Shown in pieces: positions 1-6,751 of a DNA stretch of 25,164 nucleotides. Under the pieces are notes generated by a model. It ran no database searches, was not told where the DNA came from, and saw only the letters and a list, made by a program, of their open reading frames with translations. This DNA comes from JBCCGI01 sp039029355 (GTDB lineage Bacteria; Planctomycetota; UBA1135; GCA-002686595). Position numbers and translations under genes: made by a program. The first letter of the stretch is position 1, and each line of letters opens with the position of its first letter. The stretch lies in contig JBCCGI010000101.1 of NCBI GenBank assembly GCA_039029355.1, forward strand, positions 1 through 25,164. The letters run 5' to 3'.

Positions 1-281
1 CCCCGATAGCCTCCGCGGTCGTCGCGCTGCCCACCGCCTCGATAGCCGCCGCGGTCATCGCGCTGCCCGCCGCCCCGATAGCCTCCGCGGTCGTCGCGCT
101 GCCCGCCGCCTCGATAGCCGCCGCGGTCATCGCGCTGCCCGCCGCCTCGATAGCCTCCGCGGTCGTCGCGCTGCCCGCCGCCTCGGTAGCCTCCGCGATC
201 GTCGCGTCGCCCGCCGCCGCGGTAGTCGCCGCGACCGCTGCGTTGGCCGCCGCCTCGGTAGCCGTCGCGATCGCTTCGGGG
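1..281 (-). repeat. 36-bp tandem repeat encoding RGG/RDDRGGY 12-residue units
   Basis: Tyr codons recur exactly every 36 bp (low ends at 6, 42, 78, 114, 150, 186, 222, 258), giving eight visible units that continue off the left edge. The consensus protein unit is GGGQRDDRGGYR; the two units nearest the TruD core are degenerate. RGG/RG-rich tails are known nucleic-acid-binding and phase-separating modules, for instance on DEAD-box helicases. That this tail binds RNA is inference. Confidence 0.9.
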
Positions 282-1703
282 ACCGCCGGTGGCGCCCGCC
301 CCTTCCCCGGCCTCCGCGGCAGGCCGCGGGGAGCCCGAATCGGCGCGGCCCCCGCGGGGGTAGCCGTAGGAGCCCCACGGGCGCTCGGCGACGTCGCCGC
401 CCTCGCGTTCGTCGTTGCGGGCGTAGATGCGGCGGCCGCCCTGACGGCGGCTCGGGCCGTGGGCTCCGGGTCGCGGGCGGCGGGCGCGGTAGTCGCCCTC
501 TCCATCGCTCGCGTGCCCTTCGCGGGCGCCGAGCGGTATCGCGAAGAGGCGCTTCACCAGCAGCGTGGCGTAGGCGCCGCGCGGGAGCTCGAAGCGGATC
601 CGCACCAGCTTGGCGCGCGGGTGCAGGGGATCGGGCTCGGCCGGACGCACGCGCAGGTGGCGCGGAACGACGCGCAGGGGGCGGTCCTCGCCCTTGAGCT
701 GGAAGCCCGGCACGCCCTCGATCCGGAACTGAGCGGGGTCCATGTGCTGGCGCTCGAGCTCGCCGGCGAGCAGCTCGCGCTCGGTCGCGTCGTCGACGTC
801 GTCGAGGCCGTCCCCGGGCAGCCGGAAGGTGCGCTTGGAGGCGAGCGCGGACGGCAGCGACTCGTCGAAGGTGATCAGGCTCCCCTCGATGCTGTCGAGC
901 ACGATCCGGTCGTCGACCGGCACGCTGCGCCGCAGCAGCTCGCACACCGCGCGGTTCCAGACGTGCGACTGGTAGGCGTAGAGGTGGATCAGCCGGAGCC
1001 TGCCCGCGACGCGCTGGAACGCGCCGACGAAGTCGTCCGGGTTGCGGGCGAGGTGCTCGAACACCGAATGGTGCTGCCCGAAGCGCCCCGCCTCGTCGCG
1101 GCAGGCGCGCCAGTCGCCCCACTCGGCGTGCACGCGCTCCTTGAAGCGCGTGCGCTTCTGATCGTCGTGGGGCGAGCGCGCCGACAGCAGCGAGCGCAGC
1201 GCCTTCTCGGCGTTGCCCTTCATCAGGTCGCGGGCGATCCAGCCCTGGCCGTGCTTCACGTTGCCGAAGCGCTGCTCGTCGAAGTAGTTGATCGCCCCGT
1301 GCTCGCGCACCAGCGGCACGTTGCGGCGCAGCGCCTGGATCTCGTGCCCCACGAGGTCGCGCACGACCAGCTCGAAGGCGTTGCCGAGGCTCACGGCGCT
1401 GCTGACCTCCTCGGAGGCGCGACCGACGGGCTCGATGATGAGCTCCTGGCTCTTGAGGCGCACGGGGCGCCCGCCGGCGACGCTCATGTGCTGGATCGTC
1501 GTCGCCTGACGGTCCTTGAGCCCCGCGATGCCGATGTCTTCGGCGGCCACGCCGGCCTCGTTGGAGAGGATGCGCACCGCGTCCTGGGTGGTCAGCTTGC
1601 GCTTGGTGACGCGGTAGATCGCGTAGTCGCCGCGGTCTCCGACGTATCCATCCGCGAGGAGCTCCCGAACCCGGAAGTCGCCCGTCCTTTGCTTGAGCTT
1701 CAG
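1..1703 (-). CDS. truD: tRNA pseudouridine synthase D (TruD) with C-terminal RGG-repeat tail, 3' end cut by window edge
   Basis: TruD isomerises U13 of certain tRNAs to pseudouridine. Taking the CTG at 1701-1703 as residue 1, the frame stays open for 567 codons to the left edge. It shows the TruD signature GLKDRQATTIQ with catalytic Asp64, the INYFDEQRFG motif around Asn139, and a C-terminal core strand LPRGAYATLLVKRLF that matches the end of E. coli TruD. The enzyme core ends near residue 390; about 85 mixed Arg/Gly/acidic residues follow, then the RGG repeat tail from about residue 475. The start is inferred. No ATG, GTG or TTG lies close upstream in frame, while AAGGAG stands 6-7 nt before a CTG that forms a CTGA overlap with the rluA stop, and alignment with TruD N-termini (residues KLKQRTGDFRV) puts the start here. 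Last gene of the hpt-rluA-truD operon. Family assignment is secure; start codon is moderate. Confidence 0.88.
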   Translation of the reverse strand, partial: MKLKQRTGDFRVRELLADGYVGDRGDYAIYRVTKRKLTTQDAVRILSNEAGVAAEDIGIAGLKDRQATTIQHMSVAGGRPVRLKSQELIIEPVGRASEEVSSAVSLGNAFELVVRDLVGHEIQALRRNVPLVREHGAINYFDEQRFGNVKHGQGWIARDLMKGNAEKALRSLLSARSPHDDQKRTRFKERVHAEWGDWRACRDEAGRFGQHHSVFEHLARNPDDFVGAFQRVAGRLRLIHLYAYQSHVWNRAVCELLRRSVPVDDRIVLDSIEGSLITFDESLPSALASKRTFRLPGDGLDDVDDATERELLAGELERQHMDPAQFRIEGVPGFQLKGEDRPLRVVPRHLRVRPAEPDPLHPRAKLVRIRFELPRGAYATLLVKRLFAIPLGAREGHASDGEGDYRARRPRPGAHGPSRRQGGRRIYARNDEREGGDVAERPWGSYGYPRGGRADSGSPRPAAEAGEGAGATGGPRSDRDGYRGGGQRSGRGDYRGGGRRDDRGGYRGGGQRDDRGGYRGGGQRDDRGGYRGGGQRDDRGGYRGGGQRDDRGGYRGGGQRDDRGGYR

Positions 1704-2752
1704 CGCCGTCTCCTTCCGCCTCGCGGGCGGCCTTGTCTGGGGCCCGGCGCGCTCGACGAGCGCACCTTGGCCAGCTGTTTGATCGCCCGCTCCATGTCGG
1801 TGGGCAGCGGGGACTGGACCTCGACGCGCGCGCCCGCCTCGCCCGCGGGAGCCGGGAACGAGATCGACGCGGCGTGCAGCGTCAGGCGGCGGATGAGCGG
1901 CCGCTCGACGCGACCGCGCTTGGGGCGGTAGGCGGGCTTGATCTCCGAGAGCAGGAGCGCGTCGCGCCTGCCGTAGAGCGAGTCGACGATCAGCGGAAAG
2001 CCCTGGGCCGCCAGGTGGGCGCGGATCTGATGCGTGCGCCCGGTCAACGGCTCGCAGGCGAGCAGGGTGTAGCCGCGGAAGCGCTGCTCGACCGCGATGC
2101 GGGTCTGCGACGGCTTGCCGCCGCGCTTGGCGATCACCATGCGCCCACCGCGCCGCTCGTCGTGCGCCAGGGGCAGGTCGATGATCTCGGACTCGCCGTC
2201 GGACAGCGGGTGCTCGCCCTCCACCAGGGCCAGGTAGCGCTTGCCGATCCCGCCCTCGTCGAAGGCGATCCGCAGCAGGCGCTCGGCCTCGAGGTCCTTG
2301 GCGACCAGCACGCAGCCGGTCGTGTCCTTGTCGATGCGGTGCACGAGGCGCGGGCGGAAGCCGAGCTCGCCCTCCTCCGGCGCCCGGTCCAGCGCGATGC
2401 GCAGCAGAGCGCCGGATAGGCACGCCAGGTGCCGATGCCAGCGCTCCGGCTCGACCGCCAGGCCGTCGGGCTTGTCGACGACGAGCACCCGCTCGTCCTC
2501 ATAGAGGATCGGGATCTCGAGGTCAGGCGCGATCGGCTGGAGCGGCAGATCGAGCTCGTCGAAGTCGATCACCACGACCTGGTGGGGCCGCAGCCGGTCC
2601 GAGGGGTTCACGGCCTCACCGTCGAGCAGCACCTTGCCCAAACGCACCTGCTGTCGGACGAACCCCTTGTTCACGCCCGGGTAGACCAGGCAGAGGTACT
2701 CATCCAGCTCGATGCCCGCCCGCTCGGCGGGGACAACGTGATACTCGGTCAC
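1700..2752 (-). CDS. RluA-family 23S rRNA/tRNA pseudouridine synthase with S4 domain
   Basis: A 350-residue RluA/RsuA-superfamily pseudouridine synthase, acting on rRNA or tRNA in the cytoplasm. Residues about 10-65 form an S4-like RNA-binding domain. The catalytic domain follows, with HRIDKDTTG at 139-146 (catalytic Asp141) and GRTHQIRAHL at 238-247. The start is GTG, preceded by GAGGGG 5 nt upstream. The gene begins 22 nt after the hpt stop, and its TGA overlaps the proposed CTG of truD. The C-terminus ends in an Arg/Gly-rich tail of about 20 residues, a milder echo of the RGG tail on truD. Whether the target is the RluC, RluD or RluA site cannot be told from sequence. Confidence 0.93.
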   Translation of the reverse strand: MTEYHVVPAERAGIELDEYLCLVYPGVNKGFVRQQVRLGKVLLDGEAVNPSDRLRPHQVVVIDFDELDLPLQPIAPDLEIPILYEDERVLVVDKPDGLAVEPERWHRHLACLSGALLRIALDRAPEEGELGFRPRLVHRIDKDTTGCVLVAKDLEAERLLRIAFDEGGIGKRYLALVEGEHPLSDGESEIIDLPLAHDERRGGRMVIAKRGGKPSQTRIAVEQRFRGYTLLACEPLTGRTHQIRAHLAAQGFPLIVDSLYGRRDALLLSEIKPAYRPKRGRVERPLIRRLTLHAASISFPAPAGEAGARVEVQSPLPTDMERAIKQLAKVRSSSAPGPRQGRPRGGRRRR

Positions 2753-2774
2753 CGGGGCCCCTCAACGACACGCC

Positions 2775-3329
2775 TTAGGTCGACTCGGTCTCGACGCCCG
2801 CGACCTCGGGCCGGAGCCCGCCCACGAAGGGCAGGTTGCGGTAGCGCCCGGCGAAGTCGAGCCCGTAGCCGACGACGAAGAGGTCCTCGACCTCGAAGAC
2901 GCGGAAGTCCGCGTTGAACTCCACGGCACGCCGCGCCGGCTTGTCGAGGAACACGCAGGTGCGCACATCGCGCGCGCCGCGCTCGAGCAGCTCGGAGCGG
3001 AGCACGTGCAGCGTCCGTCCGGTGTCGAGGATGTCGTCGACCAGCAGCAGGTTGCGTCCTTCGATCTCGTCGCCGGTGGGAAAGTAGTTGATCGAAAGCT
3101 CGCCGGAAGTCGTGCCCTTGCGATAGCTCTCCGCGGCGACAAAGGCCAGCTCAAGAGGAATCGGAATCCGCCGAATCAAGTCGGACGCGAAAACGCAAGA
3201 ACCCTTCAAAACGCAAACGACGGTGAATTCTTGGCCGCGATACGCGTCGGTCACGTTGGAGGCGACGAGGTCGATTCCCCGTAGGATTTCCTCCTCGTTG
3301 AACAGGATGCGATCGATGTCGTCGTGCAC
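2775..3329 (-). CDS. hpt: hypoxanthine(-guanine) phosphoribosyltransferase
   Basis: A 184-residue type I phosphoribosyltransferase for purine salvage, converting hypoxanthine or guanine plus PRPP to IMP or GMP. The LKGS loop is at 41-44, SYRKGT at 68-73, and the PRPP-binding motif LLLVDDILDTGRTL at about 94-107. The C-terminal VGYGLDFAGRYRNLPFVG segment is typical of HPRT. Length is normal for the family. The start is GTG with a weak Shine-Dalgarno (GCGGAA). It is the first gene of a three-gene operon with rluA and truD. The 5' third is visibly less GC-rich than the rest. A terminator-like hairpin lies 33 nt upstream, so the gene may be attenuated. Confidence 0.95.
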   Translation of the reverse strand: MHDDIDRILFNEEEILRGIDLVASNVTDAYRGQEFTVVCVLKGSCVFASDLIRRIPIPLELAFVAAESYRKGTTSGELSINYFPTGDEIEGRNLLLVDDILDTGRTLHVLRSELLERGARDVRTCVFLDKPARRAVEFNADFRVFEVEDLFVVGYGLDFAGRYRNLPFVGGLRPEVAGVETEST

Positions 3330-3360
3330 GGCTGCGTTCCGCTAGGGTTCGATAAAGCGC

Positions 3361-3395
3361 TAAAAAAAGGGCCTCCCGGCAGCTCCGGGAAACCC
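3361..3395 (-). terminator. intrinsic terminator-like hairpin in the leader of hpt
   Basis: On the minus strand, TCCCGG (3390-3385) and CCGGGA (3379-3374) form a 6-bp stem with a 5-nt loop. An outer GGG/CCC pairing across a 2x2 internal loop extends it, and seven U residues follow (3368-3362). It ends about 33 nt before the hpt GTG. No minus-strand gene lies just upstream that it would obviously terminate, so it may act as an attenuator. Confidence 0.65.
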
Positions 3396-3450
3396 ACTTT
3401 GCGGTCGCATACTTTATCAGATCGGCACGACGAATTCCCTCCGGAGCCCC

Positions 3451-3476
3451 TTGTTACCCGCGCAGGGGGTGCTACG
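3451..3476 (+). promoter_or_regulatory. candidate sigma-70-like promoter for the 111-aa gene
   Basis: TTGTTA at 3451-3456 and TACGCT at 3473-3478 are spaced by 16 nt, about 130 nt upstream of the ATG at 3610. Both are imperfect matches to the sigma-70 consensus. The call rests on this alone. Confidence 0.3.
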
Positions 3477-3479
3477 CTC

Positions 3480-3541
3480 AGATAGGCAGAGACGGAGTCC
3501 CCTCTAAGAACTCACGAGACCCGGTCCCCCTCCGTCTATCT
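3480..3541 (+). repeat. long inverted repeat in the leader of the 111-aa gene
   Basis: AGACGGAG (3490-3497) pairs perfectly with CTCCGTCT (3530-3537). The outer AGATAG (3480-3485) can alternatively pair with CTATCT (3536-3541), leaving a 6-nt bulge. The loop is about 32 nt and holds a small GAC/GTC hairpin. It lies between the candidate promoter and the gene, so it would be in the 5' UTR. Confidence 0.55.
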
Positions 3542-3609
3542 TTGGGATCGGAACTCGGGTCGGCGACGCAGGCAGCCCTCTTCCCCGGCCCTACCCCCAT
3601 GCAGAACGC

Positions 3610-3945
3610 ATGACGCAAGCGACCAACCAAGGCCGTGCCCGTCGGACCTACACCCGGCGGTCGGACGAAGAACGAATCGCAGAGCTCGAAGCGAAGATCA
3701 CGGAGATCCGTGAACGCCAAGAGCGAAAGAAGCGCAAGGACGATCCGGTCCTGAAGGACATTCCAAAGGTGCAGCGCCGCCTGCGGAAATTTTCTTCACT
3801 CGCCGTCGAGGCGGAGCGCCTGGACATCTCGAACATGGTGACCGGGTGGGTCTCCAGCCTCGACCGGATGCTCCGCGAAGACACCCTCAAACCGGCCAGC
3901 CTCGAGGCACTCGAGGACGAAGAGGAAGAGACGACGACCGCCTAG
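3610..3945 (+). CDS. small basic, helical hypothetical protein
   Basis: A 111-residue protein with no recognised family. The first 20 residues are Arg/Thr-rich (RARRTYTRRS). Residues about 18-45 are a charged, probably coiled-coil helix (EERIAELEAKI), followed by KKRKDD and a second helical half. The C-terminus is strongly acidic (EDEEEETTTA). There is no signal peptide or membrane segment, so it is cytoplasmic. It is less GC-rich than its neighbours, which with its basic N-terminus and long structured leader suggests a conserved, possibly nucleic-acid-associated protein; that function is only a guess. A 4-codon micro-ORF (ATG at 3599, TGA at 3611-3613) overlaps the start codon as ATGA. It converges with the membrane-protein gene 72 bp downstream. 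Confidence 0.75.
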   Translation: MTQATNQGRARRTYTRRSDEERIAELEAKITEIRERQERKKRKDDPVLKDIPKVQRRLRKFSSLAVEAERLDISNMVTGWVSSLDRMLREDTLKPASLEALEDEEEETTTA

Positions 3946-4017
3946 GGCTTCGTCTCAGGGGGGTCGTCGACCGTCGCACCCAAGCGTGCGCCGAGCGGCT
4001 TCCCGTTTGTCTTCCTG

Positions 4018-5637
4018 CTAGCCCCCCTCGCTGACCTGCGCAACGGCGCCCGCCAGCCCCGACCGATACCACCACGCCACGTCGTCCTCGGTCGACGCGC
4101 GCTCCCAGCCGGCCATGTCGTCGAGCAGCTCGACGAGGGGCGCCGCCCCCGGTCGGTCGGCTCCGGGCAGAAGCACGTGGTCGATCTCCTGCAGCTGGAG
4201 ATCCAATGCCAGCGCGTCCGGCTGCGGCAGCCGCGTGCCCAACAGGAAGTCGCGCAGGTCCGGCGCGGTCTGCCCCCAGCGTTGGAACGCAGCCGGGTCG
4301 ACGAGCTGCGGCCCGAACAGCACGGGTCGTCGGTGTTTGGTCTGCCAGGTCAGCCCCGCGTGTGCACCGCCCAGGTGCCCGACGACACACACCGCTCCCG
4401 CATGCTCGTCGACGGGGGCGAGCGCCGCGATGCGCGCAACCGGATCAGGCGGCCCGGCGTCCGCCAGCTCGATGCCGGCGACCTGAAGCTCGAACACCAC
4501 GGCAACCACCAGCCCGAGAGCCAACCGCTTGCCGCCGCGCGCCAGGATGCCCTCCAACGCAAACGCCGCGGCCACCGCCAGCGGCAGCAGAAAGAACGAC
4601 CACGCCTTCTCGGGCGCCACCAGCCCCCACCAAGGAGCCGGCGCCAGCGCCAGCGCCAGCAGCAGCCAGCGGGTCGAGCGAAGCTCTCGCACGAGGGCCA
4701 ACACGGCCAAGCCCACGAGCACGAAGCCCGGCGCGAGCTCGAAGGCCTTGGTGCCCGACCCGAGCCAAGGGTGCATCCCAGCCGGCCGAAGGACCGCGCC
4801 AGCCCCTGGAATCCCGCGCTCCGTTCCGACGAAGAGGCCCCACGCCCCCCAGCCCGACCACGCCTCGATCCAAAACGGCAGCATCCCGACGAGCGCGACG
4901 GCGAGGAAGGCCAGCATCGCCTCGGCATGCCCGAGCCCGCGCCGACTGGTCCGGATCCCACCCGCGCGCGAAGGCGGCGCCAACACCGCCGTCGCGACGC
5001 CGAGGAAGGCCAACAAGAGCGCCGCCCGCGGCGCGCACAGGACCTGAGCCGCAAAGAGCGCCCCGGCCCCCGCTGCATACGCCGTGCGCCCGCCCGGCGC
5101 ACCGCTTCCCAGCGCCATCCAGCGCAGCAAGAGCAACAGGAAGAGAGGCGGAACCGGCCCCCCCAACGCTCCTGGGTCCAGCAGCCCCCCGCCGAGTGCG
5201 GCGGGTGAAAAGCCCCAGGCCAAGGCTCCACCGGTCGCGGCAAGCGGTCGTGCCCCGACCCCGCGCAGCAACGCATACGCCGCAGCGAAGCCGCCGGCCA
5301 AGAGTCCCAGGAACAGCAGGTTGCCGGCCAGGGTCGCGCCGCCGACGGCGGTGATCGGGCTCGCCAGGACTCCGGGCAGGAGCGGATGATCGCTGCGCAG
5401 CAGGTCTTCGCCTCCGACCAGCAGCCCCCCGGCTTGGAAGTACGGCCCCCCGGCGCCAAGCGCCTGAGATGCCTGCCAGGTCTGCCAGACCCAGGCGTGG
5501 TGCCCCGCCCGCAGGGAAGAGGAACGCGCCGGATCGAAGGCCACCGCGTCGCCCAGGCTCCCCCCCAGGGGCCAGGTCCAGAGCAGGGCAAGCAGCACTC
5601 CGGCCAGAAGGACCGGCAGGACTTCGGCGCGACGCAT
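4018..5637 (-). CDS. polytopic membrane protein, GT-C-glycosyltransferase-like
   Basis: A 539-residue integral membrane protein. The N-terminal helix (AEVLPVLLAGVLLALLWTW) is followed by an extracytoplasmic loop with WQTWQ and SDHPLLPG, then about ten further hydrophobic segments. The C-terminal soluble part of about 130 residues ends with GLTWQTKHRRPVLFG and a helical tail. This plan (TM1, acidic/aromatic loop, 10-12 TMs, C-terminal periplasmic domain) is that of GT-C-fold lipid-linked sugar transferases and YfhO-like proteins. No diagnostic catalytic motif could be confirmed, so enzyme activity is inferred. The ATG at 5637 is chosen because it directly precedes the first hydrophobic helix; the open frame continues upstream only as an antisense shadow. 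Divergent from the Nudix gene, 47 bp apart. Confidence 0.8.
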   Translation of the reverse strand: MRRAEVLPVLLAGVLLALLWTWPLGGSLGDAVAFDPARSSSLRAGHHAWVWQTWQASQALGAGGPYFQAGGLLVGGEDLLRSDHPLLPGVLASPITAVGGATLAGNLLFLGLLAGGFAAAYALLRGVGARPLAATGGALAWGFSPAALGGGLLDPGALGGPVPPLFLLLLLRWMALGSGAPGGRTAYAAGAGALFAAQVLCAPRAALLLAFLGVATAVLAPPSRAGGIRTSRRGLGHAEAMLAFLAVALVGMLPFWIEAWSGWGAWGLFVGTERGIPGAGAVLRPAGMHPWLGSGTKAFELAPGFVLVGLAVLALVRELRSTRWLLLALALAPAPWWGLVAPEKAWSFFLLPLAVAAAFALEGILARGGKRLALGLVVAVVFELQVAGIELADAGPPDPVARIAALAPVDEHAGAVCVVGHLGGAHAGLTWQTKHRRPVLFGPQLVDPAAFQRWGQTAPDLRDFLLGTRLPQPDALALDLQLQEIDHVLLPGADRPGAAPLVELLDDMAGWERASTEDDVAWWYRSGLAGAVAQVSEGG

Positions 5638-5684
5638 GGCCCGACGAAGGTACGCCGCCCGTCGCGGAACGCTACCCTCCGTCG

Positions 5685-6227
5685 ATGGAACGCCACGATG
5701 ACGTCGAGCTGCTCGCCTCCCGCTCGGTCTTCCAGGGCCGCATTTTCGAGCTCGTGGAGGAGTCGGTCCGCCTGCCCTCCGGCCTGCGCCAGGACGTCGT
5801 GGTCGTCGACCATCCGGGCGCCGTCTGCGTGGCCCCTCTGCTCGCGAGCGGTGAGCTGCTCCTCGTCCGCCAGTACCGCCACGCCGCCGGCGCCTGGCTG
5901 ACGGAGATCCCGGCGGGCCGCCTCGAGCCCGACGAGCCGCGCCAGGCCGCCGCCGAGCGCGAGCTGGAGGAGGAGACCGGCCACCGCGCGACCCGCTGGG
6001 AGCTGCTGGAGGACTTCTACGCCGCCCCAGGCTTCTGCTCCGAGCGCATGACGCTCTTCCTGGCCAGCGGACTGGAGGAGGTCCCCGGAGGCGGCCTGGC
6101 CGCCGACGACGACGAGGAGCTGGAGCTCGTCCGGGCCCGGCCCTCCGAGCTGCTGGCGGGGGCCTCGTGCGATGCCAAGACGATCCTGGCCGCGGCCGTT
6201 CTGGTCGCGCGGGGCCTGGGCCGCTAG
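5685..6227 (+). CDS. Nudix hydrolase, ADP-ribose pyrophosphatase-like
   Basis: A 180-residue cytoplasmic protein. A full Nudix box (GX5EX7REUXEEXGU) spans residues 78-100, from GRLEPDE to RELEEETGH, with the REx2EE metal-binding acidic cluster intact. The preceding VRQYRHAAGAWLTEIPAG is typical of ADP-ribose pyrophosphatases (NudF/YjhB-like), and a Pro-Gly pair (APGF) follows about 16 residues after the box, also as in ADPRases. It likely hydrolyses ADP-ribose or related nucleoside diphosphate sugars. The ATG at 5685 is chosen because the upstream open frame overlaps the divergent gene's start and has no domain similarity. Substrate is inferred from the family. Confidence 0.92.
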   Translation: MERHDDVELLASRSVFQGRIFELVEESVRLPSGLRQDVVVVDHPGAVCVAPLLASGELLLVRQYRHAAGAWLTEIPAGRLEPDEPRQAAAERELEEETGHRATRWELLEDFYAAPGFCSERMTLFLASGLEEVPGGGLAADDDEELELVRARPSELLAGASCDAKTILAAAVLVARGLGR

Positions 6228-6751
6228 CGCGGGGCCGGCAGGCGATGGCGGGCCTCGGCGGCCGGCCCTTTGGTACCGCTTCGGCAGCTCGGTGTCGTCC
6301 GGCCGGTGACGACACCGGCCGCGTGTCGATCCGCGGCGGGTCCCCTGGGTGCAGAGCGGGTTCGGGGCTCTCAGACCTGCGTCCGTCGAGCCCGCGTTCC
6401 TCCGGCCTGCGTTCCTCCCGCCTGCCTTCCGCCCGCCTGAAGGCCTCGCGCCTACGTGTCTTACGCCTACGTGTCTTACGCCTGCGTGCCTTACGCCTGC
6501 ATGCCTCGCGCCGGCGTGCCTCGCGCCGGCGTGCCTCGCGCCGACGTGTCTCGCGCCTGCCTTCGTTGGCCCGGTGCTCGTCCAGGCCAGTCGACACCAC
6601 ACTCTAGGACCACGGATTGCGTGGGCGGGGGTCCCGCGCGCATCGGGCTTGCCGCGGGCTGGCCGGAGAGGCGTCGGGCGGACGGCTCGGGGAGCCCAGC
6701 ATGGCCCTCGTTTGGCCCGGGGTTGGTCGCGGTCGGGGGAGGCGAAGCCGT
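6228..6751. other. 524-bp gap without a convincing gene
   Basis: Between the Nudix stop and the stop of the minus-strand lipoprotein gene. Long open frames exist in several frames, but they owe their length to a 15-bp (5-codon) tandem repeat that creates no stops. They continue as antisense shadows into both neighbours and show no recognisable domain. The only structure seen is the minisatellite at 6376-6570. Confidence 0.7.
6376..6570. repeat. 15-bp tandem minisatellite, 13 units
   Basis: Thirteen consecutive 15-bp units, beginning with a degenerate copy at 6376 and ending with a degenerate copy at 6556-6570. The best-conserved units are CCTACGTGTCTTACG (6451 and 6466, identical) and CCGGCGTGCCTCGCG (6511 and 6526, identical). 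Degeneration increases toward both ends. No unit is interrupted by an indel, so the array stays in phase over 195 bp. Confidence 0.9.

Noticed and set aside
1..281. Possible CRISPR array because of 36-bp direct repeats
   Set aside because: Repeats are contiguous with no spacers and translate in frame as RGG units of the TruD tail.
243..1931. 562-residue plus-strand open frame over truD
   Set aside because: Opposite strand of a well-supported TruD gene; no domain, low-complexity shadow of GC-rich DNA.
4018..6600. 860-residue minus-strand open frame continuing past the membrane protein start
   Set aside because: The part beyond 5637 is antisense to the Nudix gene and the minisatellite and is pure Arg/Pro-rich shadow.
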